From assembly GCA_934271655.1 (NCBI GenBank), contig CAKQRW010000062.1:1-13182 (forward strand): 13,182 nt of DNA, in the 5' to 3' direction. The position numbers and the translations under genes are program-made. Origin of the DNA: an uncultured Bacteroidaceae bacterium (GTDB lineage: Bacteria; Bacteroidota; Bacteroidia; Bacteroidales; Bacteroidaceae). The notes under the pieces are model-generated. The model saw nothing but the letters and a program-made list of their open reading frames with translations. It ran no database searches and was not told the origin of the DNA. Below, piece after piece: positions 7,212 to 13,108 of this stretch (within the stretch, counting starts at the first letter, position 1; each line of letters begins with the position of its first letter).

Positions 7212-7242
7212 TTGGCAATGTCACACAAAAAGCGTACCTTTG
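7212..7242 (+). promoter_or_regulatory. pyk promoter (TTG, 20 nt, TACCTTTG)
   Basis: A TTG at 7212-7214 and TACCTTTG at 7235-7242 are separated by 20 nt, a good Bacteroidota promoter. The predicted start of transcription near 7249 leaves a leader of about 113 nt before the pyk ATG and excludes the in-frame ATG at 7240. Confidence 0.75.
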
Positions 7243-7362
7243 CGGAATAATATTTTTAGGAAGCGGCAGGCCCGCAATGTTTTTAGGATACGCAGCCGCC
7301 ACAAAGCGTTGCTGCAAGCACACGAGGGCCAGCCTTTTATTTTACATCATTCAGACAGTACA

Positions 7363-8796
7363 ATGAAACAGACAAAGATTGTTGCGTCCATAAGCGACCG
7401 CAGATGCAGCGAGGATTTCATCCGTCAGCTGTTCGAGGCAGGAATGGATGTCGTGCGCATGAACACGGCTCATGCCACACCTGAAGGCATTCGCGAAATC
7501 ATCAACAATGTGCGTAGCGTGTCTAAGCACATCGGCATCCTCATAGACACCAAGGGACCAGAGGTGCGCACTACAGGATGCGATGCCCCTATCGAGTACA
7601 AGACTGGAGAGAGAGTGAGCATTTTCGGCCGTCCGGACCAGGACACAGTGCACGACACCGTAAACCTGTCTTACGCCAACATCGCCAGCGATGTGAAGGT
7701 GGGCGACGACATACTCTTTGACGACGGTGCGCTGTGCATGCGTGTGGTCGAAATCAACGGCGATGAGATAATAGCGGAGGTGCAGAACGACGGCAAGCTG
7801 GGAGCTCACAAGAGCGTGAATGTGCCAGGTGCCCACATCGACCTGCCTGCGCTCACGGAAAAGGACAAGCGCAACATACGTCTGGCGGCAGAGGAGAAGA
7901 TAGACTTCATTGCACACTCCTTCGTGCGCAGCGCTGCTGACGTGAAGGCCGTGCAGGACATTCTTGACGAGTGCGGAAGCCCTATAAAGATTATCTCAAA
8001 GATCGAGAACCAGGAGGGCGTTGACAATATAGACGAGATAATAGCTGCCTCGTACGGCATCATGATTGCGCGTGGAGACCTGGGCATAGAGGTGCCAATA
8101 GAGCGTATCCCTGGCATACAGCGCATCATAATAAGAAAGTGTGTTCAGGCCAAGAAGCCTGTCATCGTGGCTACACAGATGCTCCACACCATGATTGACA
8201 ATCCTCGTCCTACTCGTGCCGAGGTGACAGACATTGCCAATGCCATCTATTACCGCACTGACGCGCTGATGCTGAGCGGCGAGACAGCAAGTGGCAAGTA
8301 TCCGGTGGAGGCTGTGCGCACCATGGCGCAGATAGCGGAGCAGGCCGAGAAGGACAAGCTGCGCGAGAACGACATAGCCCTGACTCTTGACAAGAACTGC
8401 ACCGTGAGAGACTTCCTCGCTCACAGCGCCATAGAGGCTACAGGCATAATGGATGTCAAGGGCATCATCACCGACAGCTCCACTGGCATGACGGCTCGCC
8501 ATCTTGCGGCTTTCCGTGGTCCTAACCCTGTGCTTGCCATCTGCTACAACGAGCAGCTGCAGCGCTGGCTAAGCCTGAGCTACGGCATCATCCCTATCTA
8601 CCAGAAGGGACACATGTCGTCGCCTGAGATTTATCCTACAGCTGTGCGCATGCTCTGCCAGAAGGGCTATCTTCAGCCTACCGACAAGATCGCTTATCTC
8701 AGCGGCTCGCTCGGCGAGGGTGGCGGCACTACCTACCTTGAGATAAACAAGGCTCAGGATGTGCTCGACAAGTTGGGAACGCAGATAGGCGAGTGA
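7363..8796 (+). CDS. pyk: Pyruvate kinase
   Basis: 477 residues from the ATG at 7363. It catalyses the last glycolytic step, transferring phosphate from phosphoenolpyruvate to ADP. Conserved parts are the N-terminal TKIVAS, Arg32 in VVRMNTAHA, DTKGPEVRT (near 63-71), the active-site IISKIEN, and the metal-binding ARGDLGIEVP. Also present are the signature ending IDNPRPTRAEVTDIANAI (Glu and Thr conserved, MLHTM instead of the common MLESM) and MLSGETASGKYP. The usual GPAS after the first strand is replaced by SDRR, which I recall as the Bacteroidota form. The length equals classical pyruvate kinases, so the regulatory C-terminal domain is present. The ATG at 7240 in the same frame lies inside the promoter -7 box and its 41 codons are not family-like. 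The gene stands alone with a 160-nt 3' region ending in a strong terminator. Confidence 0.96.
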   Translation: MKQTKIVASISDRRCSEDFIRQLFEAGMDVVRMNTAHATPEGIREIINNVRSVSKHIGILIDTKGPEVRTTGCDAPIEYKTGERVSIFGRPDQDTVHDTVNLSYANIASDVKVGDDILFDDGALCMRVVEINGDEIIAEVQNDGKLGAHKSVNVPGAHIDLPALTEKDKRNIRLAAEEKIDFIAHSFVRSAADVKAVQDILDECGSPIKIISKIENQEGVDNIDEIIAASYGIMIARGDLGIEVPIERIPGIQRIIIRKCVQAKKPVIVATQMLHTMIDNPRPTRAEVTDIANAIYYRTDALMLSGETASGKYPVEAVRTMAQIAEQAEKDKLRENDIALTLDKNCTVRDFLAHSAIEATGIMDVKGIITDSSTGMTARHLAAFRGPNPVLAICYNEQLQRWLSLSYGIIPIYQKGHMSSPEIYPTAVRMLCQKGYLQPTDKIAYLSGSLGEGGGTTYLEINKAQDVLDKLGTQIGE

Positions 8797-8957
8797 TGGC
8801 GGGTGGCGCCGCTTCCTGCCAGGGCTTGGATGTGGTGCCGGCGCTGTCGCTTATACGGCCGCTTGTGCGGGCTGTAATATGACATGCGCGCACTTGCATA
8901 AACACACATATATATTATAATATGTATAGAAACCTGTTTGTGATTTATAAGTATATA

Positions 8958-9017
8958 AATAAAAAAGATGATGGCAGAGAGAGTTTGTCCGTGCTCTCTG
9001 CCATCATCTTTTTTATT
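8958..9017. terminator. Bidirectional terminator with a 24-bp perfect stem
   Basis: Arms 8958-8981 and 8994-9017 are perfectly complementary over 24 bp with a 12-nt loop. The GC-rich core is GATGATGGCAGAGAG. A-runs on the left (8961-8966) become T-runs on the right (9009-9014), so it ends transcripts from both sides: pyk (plus) and the nitroreductase fusion (minus, stop at 9034). Confidence 0.93.
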
Positions 9018-9033
9018 ATTTTCTTGGAGCCTT

Positions 9034-10245
9034 TTATTTTCTTAGAGCCTTGACAATCTTTCCCATATACATGGAATGGATGCCAGCTGGAAAATCTGAG
9101 TAGAAGTCCTTGGGCATGCTGCCGAAGCCTTTAGGATCGAAAGGAGCGTGGTATATCATCTCGCACTCGAAGACTGTCTTCGCCTCCTCGAAATATGGAG
9201 TCCCGTGCTCTGTATATCTTGTGTGCAGCCCCATAGCCTTGGCCTTGTTGCCGTCGCGTCCGCTGTGGGTGCCCATGTATTCCAAGATATCCTTGTGTGA
9301 GTCGTCAAATTCCATCACGGTAAAATACTTCGCCTTTTCCATGTAGCCAAACGTGTATCTGCCCTTGGCTACAAAAACAGTCATCATCGACATGCCTCGC
9401 TCCCAGATGTTTCCGAGCGAGCCCCAGCCGATAGTCATCTCGTTGAAGTCGGTCTTGTCGCCGACAGCGAGCAGCAGGCCCTTTCCCTTGAAGTATGTGA
9501 AAGGATTGCCGTGAAAATCCTCAGTCACGTCAAACTCTTCGAATGCCTTGGATGAAAATTTCTTCTTCCCCTCTTCTGCATCTGTGCCAGGCTGTGCCTG
9601 TCCGAACGACTCGTAGGAGACATTCTCGGGCTTCCATTTGTCCTTAGGCGCGGTCTCGCCTTTAGGGTAACCTATCACTATGGTGCAGAATGGTATGATG
9701 TGCGCGGGCAGATCCAATAGCCTGGATACCGCTTCGCATCGTTTCTTGTCAGGGTATGTGCCTGTCCATACGGCACCGAGTCCCATGCCGTGCGCGGCCA
9801 GCAGTATGTTTTCTGTGGCGGCCGATGCGTCTTGGCTCCAGAACTCACGCACCAGGTCTTCCTTCTCGTTGCTCATGTCGCCGCACACCACTATAGCCAA
9901 CGGTGCGTCCTTCGCCATTCCTGCGTTGGGCGTGGCCTCCGAGATGGCTTCCAGCGTGGCCTTGTTCCTTACCACCACAAAGTGCCATGGCTGCTTGTTG
10001 ACGGCAGACGGAGCGGCCATTCCTGCATGCAGGAGTTTGTCTATCTTGTCTTCTTCCACGGGTTTGTCTTGATAGGAGCGCACAGACGTGCGGGTCATGA
10101 TGTTGTCGTAGATGGCTTCTGCGGTGTCGCCGCCATTCGGGGCGGAGCCATCATCCTTGGCGTTATGGTTGCTCATGGCTAATCTGACAGACACCACAAC
10201 AAGTGCTATCGCCAATACAATACTGATAAGAACTGATGCTTTCAT
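9034..10245 (-). CDS. Membrane-anchored nitroreductase fused to a flavin-reductase-like domain
   Basis: 403 residues in three parts. Residues 4-20 form one hydrophobic segment flanked by Lys2 and Arg21, with no lipobox, so a signal anchor or uncleaved signal is likely. A polar linker follows (25-44). Residues 45-200 form an FMN-dependent nitroreductase domain with TRTSVRSYQDKPV (51-63), the FMN-site segment AAPSAVNKQPWHFVVV (77-92), GLGAVWTG (155-162) and the C-terminal TIVIGYPKGE (188-197). After a linker (200-235), residues about 240-400 match flavin-reductase-like FMN split-barrel proteins: FNEMTIGWGSLGNIWER (267-283), RYTFGYMEKAKYFTV, THSGRDGNKAKAMGL (326-340) and the FECEMIYH strand. These two domains are usually separate cytosolic proteins. 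Both look intact, so it could pass hydride or electrons between two flavins. The substrate is unknown. Its upstream neighbour is an FMN/Fe-S membrane protein. Domain calls are firm; location and role are inferred. Confidence 0.88.
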   Translation of the reverse strand: MKASVLISIVLAIALVVVSVRLAMSNHNAKDDGSAPNGGDTAEAIYDNIMTRTSVRSYQDKPVEEDKIDKLLHAGMAAPSAVNKQPWHFVVVRNKATLEAISEATPNAGMAKDAPLAIVVCGDMSNEKEDLVREFWSQDASAATENILLAAHGMGLGAVWTGTYPDKKRCEAVSRLLDLPAHIIPFCTIVIGYPKGETAPKDKWKPENVSYESFGQAQPGTDAEEGKKKFSSKAFEEFDVTEDFHGNPFTYFKGKGLLLAVGDKTDFNEMTIGWGSLGNIWERGMSMMTVFVAKGRYTFGYMEKAKYFTVMEFDDSHKDILEYMGTHSGRDGNKAKAMGLHTRYTEHGTPYFEEAKTVFECEMIYHAPFDPKGFGSMPKDFYSDFPAGIHSMYMGKIVKALRK

Positions 10246-10300
10246 GTCCTTTGTTGTTAATTATGATTTCTATATTATTTTGTTATAAAAGCAGATGATT

Positions 10301-10308
10301 CAAAAATA
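10301..10308 (-). promoter_or_regulatory. Promoter -7 box of the nitroreductase fusion gene (TATTTTTG)
   Basis: The minus strand reads TATTTTTG at 10308-10301, a TAnnTTTG match about 56 nt before the ATG at 10245. No good -33 element is seen. It suggests the gene can be transcribed independently of its upstream neighbour. Confidence 0.5.
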
Positions 10309-10423
10309 GTTATGTAATGCCTGGACTGGCTGCTCTCATGTGTTGCCGCACTCGCTTTCCCTTTCTGTGGCTGCCTTTCCTTTCCTGCTTGCCTGTCACT
10401 ATGTCTATATAGTTCCTTCATGT

Positions 10424-10511
10424 TTCAGCCAGAATGAAAGGGCAGTCTTAAGTGTCCTCCGGCGAGCAGCACAGCAATGTCCTTCAGTCAGAAGGAAAGA
10501 GCAGCCTCAAG
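10424..10511. repeat. Two diverged 29-nt direct repeats
   Basis: The copies at 10424-10452 and 10483-10511, 59 bp start to start, both begin TTCAG, contain CAGAA and GAAAG, and end AAG. They agree at 24 of 29 positions, and most differences are transitions. Confidence 0.55.
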
Positions 10512-10548
10512 GCCGAGCTGTGTCACATGTAAAAATATGAGAGTATGC

Positions 10549-11643
10549 TTACTTTGATGTTTGGCTGAGTTTCAGCAATGTTCCCACCGGACATACGAAT
10601 CGGCAATAAGGGCGTGCCACCACGAATGACAGCATGATGAAAGCGGCGGCAATAGCGATGGCTGTCCAAGAGGCCGACCGGTATACGAATGCAGAGAAAG
10701 GCTCTATGTCAGTCCAGTCGCTCCATACTCCGCTCCATATGCAAAGCATCAGCGCTGCCCATAGCCATTGGCGGAAGATGTCAAGACGCTTCACCGTCTT
10801 GGAGGACATCCTTATCTTGCGCTTTACGCTTTTCCCCGCCACTTCCTGTAGTGAGCCAAAGGGACACACGTGGGCGCAATAGTATGACTTCTTCCCAAAC
10901 AGCGGATAAACAAATGCAGTGATTGTCATGATGGCAGGCACTGCATATACAAATATGTTCATGCCATGTGAGGCGTATCCCAGCAGCGACGTGTATGAGA
11001 TGGCTGTGCCGCACCAAAATCCGAGTACCACCACATTGAGAACTTGCTGACAGAGCCTGTACAGCTTGTTCTTGATGAACAGCGGTAGTGTTGCCGCCAT
11101 TAGTGCAACTAAGAGTCCGGCAATGTCTTTCAGAGATAGGTGTGGCATTGTGCCGTCAGTCTTTGCTGCCGCCGACGCATCCGTTTGGGCTTTGGCGTAT
11201 TGCAGTCCTTTGTGCATGTTGCCGATGATGGCTTTAGAGGAAAATGTGGCTCCCGACACAGCGTCGACTTTCAGCGCATAAGCCTCTTCGATGGTCTTTC
11301 CGTTCCAGGCGTCCAGCAGTGCCGACGCCTTGTCAAAGAAATCTCGTGTCTCTGCATTGTCCATGGCTCTCACATTCTCCACGACTCCATCTTTTACGGT
11401 TATCTCAAGTGGCACCTTGCCTCCGTATCCCATGATGTCTGCTGCCAATGATGTGGTGTTGATTACCATTTCTCCATTGCCAAGCCGGCGCAATGTGTCG
11501 CTTTCTGTAGTCTGATGAGCGGCTTGGCTTGGTCTGAATTCATGCCCCCACAACTCGCCATGCTTGACGATGGCAAGTGATGAAAGGATGAGCAGGCAAA
11601 TCACAAGGCTAGATACTTGTAGAATTTTGTCTAATGATTTCAT
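10549..11643 (-). CDS. FMN-binding, [4Fe-4S]-binding membrane protein (NosR/RnfG/NapH-like)
   Basis: 364 residues. A first membrane segment (about 8-26) is followed by an extracytoplasmic FMN-binding domain (about 55-155). Its motif VDAVSGATFSSKAI (126-139) matches the Dxx(S/T)GAT flavinylation signature of NqrC, RnfG and NosR, with Thr133 the likely covalent FMN site made by ApbE. Then come hydrophobic segments at about 172-190, 197-217, 228-249, 290-305 and 323-343. Two CxxxCP motifs, CAHVCPFG (C256, C260) and CRFVCPVG (C347, C351), are the pair seen in NosR/NapH-type membrane proteins that bind iron-sulfur clusters. The protein probably moves electrons between Fe-S centres and an extracytoplasmic flavin. 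It lacks the soluble ferredoxin domain of full-length NosR and is much shorter. The donor is unknown and no apbE gene is in the window. Its likely partner is the downstream flavoenzyme fusion, 303 nt away. Confidence 0.88.
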   Translation of the reverse strand: MKSLDKILQVSSLVICLLILSSLAIVKHGELWGHEFRPSQAAHQTTESDTLRRLGNGEMVINTTSLAADIMGYGGKVPLEITVKDGVVENVRAMDNAETRDFFDKASALLDAWNGKTIEEAYALKVDAVSGATFSSKAIIGNMHKGLQYAKAQTDASAAAKTDGTMPHLSLKDIAGLLVALMAATLPLFIKNKLYRLCQQVLNVVVLGFWCGTAISYTSLLGYASHGMNIFVYAVPAIMTITAFVYPLFGKKSYYCAHVCPFGSLQEVAGKSVKRKIRMSSKTVKRLDIFRQWLWAALMLCIWSGVWSDWTDIEPFSAFVYRSASWTAIAIAAAFIMLSFVVARPYCRFVCPVGTLLKLSQTSK

Positions 11644-11829
11644 ACTGTTTGTGATGTGTGATTGTATTGTTGTGTATTTGTGTCCTGTTTTGCAAGCGTG
11701 TCAGTTGGCCTTGTGTGCTTAGCCCCGCATGATGGTTGCGGGTTTGGATAGATGTATGATTCATGCGGTTCAGACCTTATGCCCGCTGTGCTTGCCACCT
11801 TTGATTTCGGGTGTTTTTTTTTGACTCGG

Positions 11830-11861
11830 CAAAGTTACTTGTTTTTTTTGCTTGACGCAAA
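11830..11861 (-). promoter_or_regulatory. Promoter of the FMN/Fe-S protein gene (TTTG, 20 nt, TAACTTTG)
   Basis: On the minus strand TTTG at 11861-11858 and TAACTTTG at 11837-11830 are separated by 20 nt, a strong Bacteroidota promoter. It implies a leader of roughly 180 nt before the ATG at 11643, long for this window. Confidence 0.7.
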
Positions 11862-12030
11862 AGATAACGTATTTAAAATTGTTAATTGTTTGATGAATAT
11901 GCAAATATGATTATTGTTCGTGAGAATGTCCGTGCTTGTCTTTGTGGTCAGATAGAGCATGCCTGAGGGTATATTATGTTAGAGCGCCAGATGGATTGGG
12001 AGTGCCATTCTGATTATGCTTGAAAATAGA

Positions 12031-12165
12031 AAGTCTTAGGTTTTGGGTGTAAAAGCCTAAGGATGCGGCAACGGAAACCATAGGTTTTTGGTATGAAATC
12101 CTTAGGGATTGTAGTGTGAAAGCCTTGTGGCTTTTCACGTAAGAGGGCTGCGGTTTCCGTCTGCA
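12031..12165. repeat. Degenerate 21-23-nt tandem array with core AAGCCTTAGG
   Basis: Five consecutive units start at 12031, 12053, 12076, 12097 and 12120 (lengths 22, 23, 21, 23 and 23 nt), with a sixth very diverged unit to 12165. Cores are AAGTCTTAGG, AAGCCTAAGG, AACCATAGG, AATCCTTAGG and AAGCCTTGTGG. Most units end in GTGTAA or GTATGA-like sequence. A hairpin, GTGAAAGCC/GGCTTTTCAC, spans 12116-12138. Confidence 0.7.
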
Positions 12166-12186
12166 AAACGCTTGCGCTTCATTTCT

Positions 12187-12247
12187 CATCTCTGTTGCGC
12201 ACTTTCCATCTCTGTGATGCGCCTTTCATTCTCTGTTGTGCGGCCTT
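12187..12247. repeat. Three-copy 20-nt tandem array with core CATCTCTG
   Basis: Units start at 12187, 12207 and 12227 and share CAT(T)CTCTGT, a GCG or GTGCGG segment and a pyrimidine end CTTT or CCTT. A partial fourth CAT begins at 12248. The array lies just after the AAGCCTTAGG array but has a different core. Confidence 0.65.
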
Positions 12248-12379
12248 CATGAAGTTGCCCTGGAGCTCTTAATGGATAGTCGTGCCAGGCGAGTCTTTCA
12301 TGAAGTGACATATTGGTGATATGCCGTAACTGTGCAGCCAGCTCTTTTTATGCGGAAGGTGCTGCCGCAATGCTGAAAA

Positions 12380-12482
12380 GGACAAAAAGGACAAGCGGAC
12401 AAGCGACATGTTCTTGTATGATTCATGAAAATTGCTTGTCTTGTATAGTTTTGCTACGTTTTGTCTATTTGTCCGTTTGTCC
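12380..12482. repeat. Imperfect inverted repeat built of GGACAA motifs
   Basis: The left arm 12380-12403 carries three GGACAA copies. The right arm 12461-12482 carries the complementary TTGTC and TTGTCC motifs. About 18 of 22 positions pair, with a 57-nt spacer. It could fold as a long hairpin in RNA or reflect a decayed mobile repeat. Confidence 0.6.
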
Positions 12483-12696
12483 ATTTGTGCAGGCTTGGCG
12501 CATGTCTTGCCACAGCATTTTCCATGCCTCCAGCCAATTTTTCTTGGTGAGGCTCCTGTAGGCATGTGAAGAAAAATGTGGTTTGAGAATGGGTCTATTG
12601 GAGAAGAAGGCTTTCAAATAAGGGTAGATGGAAGCTGCCAGTGTGAGCTGAAAACGGGGGAAAACGTCTGTGAGGATTGTAAATATAATTATGTGT

Positions 12697-12719
12697 AAGC
12701 CCATTTTTAGGGCTTTTTT
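12697..12719 (+). terminator. Rho-independent terminator with no assigned upstream gene
   Basis: AAGCCC (12697-12702) and GGGCTT (12710-12715) form a 6-bp stem with a 7-nt loop, followed by Ts to 12719. It works on the plus strand only. No plus-strand gene lies upstream for over 3 kb, so it may end an unannotated transcript or insulate the tRNA promoter that follows. Confidence 0.65.
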
Positions 12720-12749
12720 GAAAGAAAATGAAAAAAAAAACATGAAAGA

Positions 12750-12781
12750 TTTGGTGGGTTCTGCAAAATGTCGTAACTTTG
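12750..12781 (+). promoter_or_regulatory. tRNA cluster promoter (TTTG, 20 nt, TAACTTTG)
   Basis: TTTG at 12750-12753 and TAACTTTG at 12774-12781 are 20 nt apart, among the best promoter matches in the window. The expected start near 12788 gives a leader of about 127 nt before the first tRNA. The leader contains mutually exclusive pairings of AAAAGCCTT (12831-12839) with AAGGC (12844-12848) or AAGGCTTTT (12889-12897). Confidence 0.75.
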
Positions 12782-12914
12782 CACTCGCAATCGGGAAGGA
12801 AACACAATCACACCGAAAAGCAATACAACAAAAAGCCTTAGCGAAGGCGATTTTCTGAGGATTTAAAAGTCGGAGGAGAACAAGCTGGAAGGCTTTTGAA
12901 ATAAGGTAAAAGAT

Positions 12915-12990
12915 GCGGAAATAGCTCAGTTGGTAGAGCACAACCTTGCCAAGGTTGGGGTCGCGAGTTCGAGTCTCGTTTTCCGCTCCA
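12915..12990 (+). tRNA. tRNA-Gly (GCC), CCA encoded
   Basis: A cloverleaf folds with acceptor GCGGAAA/TTTCCGC, a D-arm in TAGCTCAGTTGGTAGAGCA and the anticodon stem CAACC/GGTTG around the loop TTGCCAA. The anticodon GCC is at 12948-12950 and the T-loop carries GTTCGAGTC. The discriminator T is followed by an encoded CCA (12988-12990). It decodes GGC and GGU glycine codons and is the first gene of the cluster. Confidence 0.97.
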
Positions 12991-13003
12991 ATATGAAAAA
13001 GAT

Positions 13004-13084
13004 GCTCACGTGGCGGAATGGTAGACGCGCTCGTTTCAGGTGCGAGTGTTGAGAGACGTGCAAGTTCGATTCTTGTCGTGAGCA
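13004..13084 (+). tRNA. tRNA-Leu (CAG)
   Basis: A class II tRNA with acceptor GCTCACG/CGTGAGC, D-arm TGGCGGAATGGTAGACGC and anticodon stem CTCGT/GCGAG (one G-T pair) around the loop TTCAGGT. The anticodon CAG is at 13037-13039. A variable arm and a T-loop GTTCGATTC are present. The discriminator A (13084) is not followed by CCA, unlike the flanking first tRNA-Gly. It reads CUG leucine codons. Confidence 0.95.
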
Positions 13085-13108
13085 CACAGAAGAATGCATT
13101 AAGCATTT

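Larger units (their letters stand above)
6919..7362. other. Divergent panC-pyk intergenic region
   Basis: These 444 nt hold the panC promoter (6976-6983, minus) and the pyk promoter (7212-7242, plus). Between them is an imperfect hairpin built on GCCTGC/GCAGGC (7101-7106 / 7118-7123), extended outward by TTGC/GCAA with one bulge and without a T-tract. The pyk leader (about 7249-7362) has a GCGGC/GCCGC pairing (7263-7267 / 7295-7299) and two copies of TTTTTAGGA. The frame open from 7240 is only an in-frame extension of pyk that begins inside its -7 box. Confidence 0.55.
10246..10548. other. Spacer between the two redox genes
   Basis: These 303 nt separate two minus-strand genes. They contain the -7 box at 10301-10308 and a pair of diverged direct repeats (10424-10452 and 10483-10511). 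I see no intrinsic terminator with a T-tract after the upstream gene's stop at 10549 and no credible small gene. Confidence 0.5.
11644..12914. other. 1.27-kb non-coding tract with repeat arrays, upstream of the tRNA cluster
   Basis: No credible gene is seen. In order it holds the long leader and promoter of the FMN/Fe-S gene (to 11861), an AT-rich stretch, a degenerate 21-23-nt array (12031-12165), a 20-nt array (12187-12247), and an inverted repeat of GGACAA-type arms (12380-12482). After these come a hairpin (12526-12553), an orphan plus-strand terminator (12697-12719), and the tRNA promoter and leader (12750-12914). Open frames crossing it, including the long minus-strand one from 13106 to 12465, run through tRNA genes or repeats and are rejected. 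Confidence 0.6.

Noticed and set aside
7240..7362. Longer pyk N-terminus starting at 7240
   Set aside because: The ATG lies within the TACCTTTG promoter box, and the extra 41 residues are not part of any pyruvate kinase.
12465..13106. 213-codon minus-strand open frame
   Set aside because: It runs antisense through the tRNA-Leu and tRNA-Gly genes, the tRNA promoter and a terminator, and its translation resembles no protein family.
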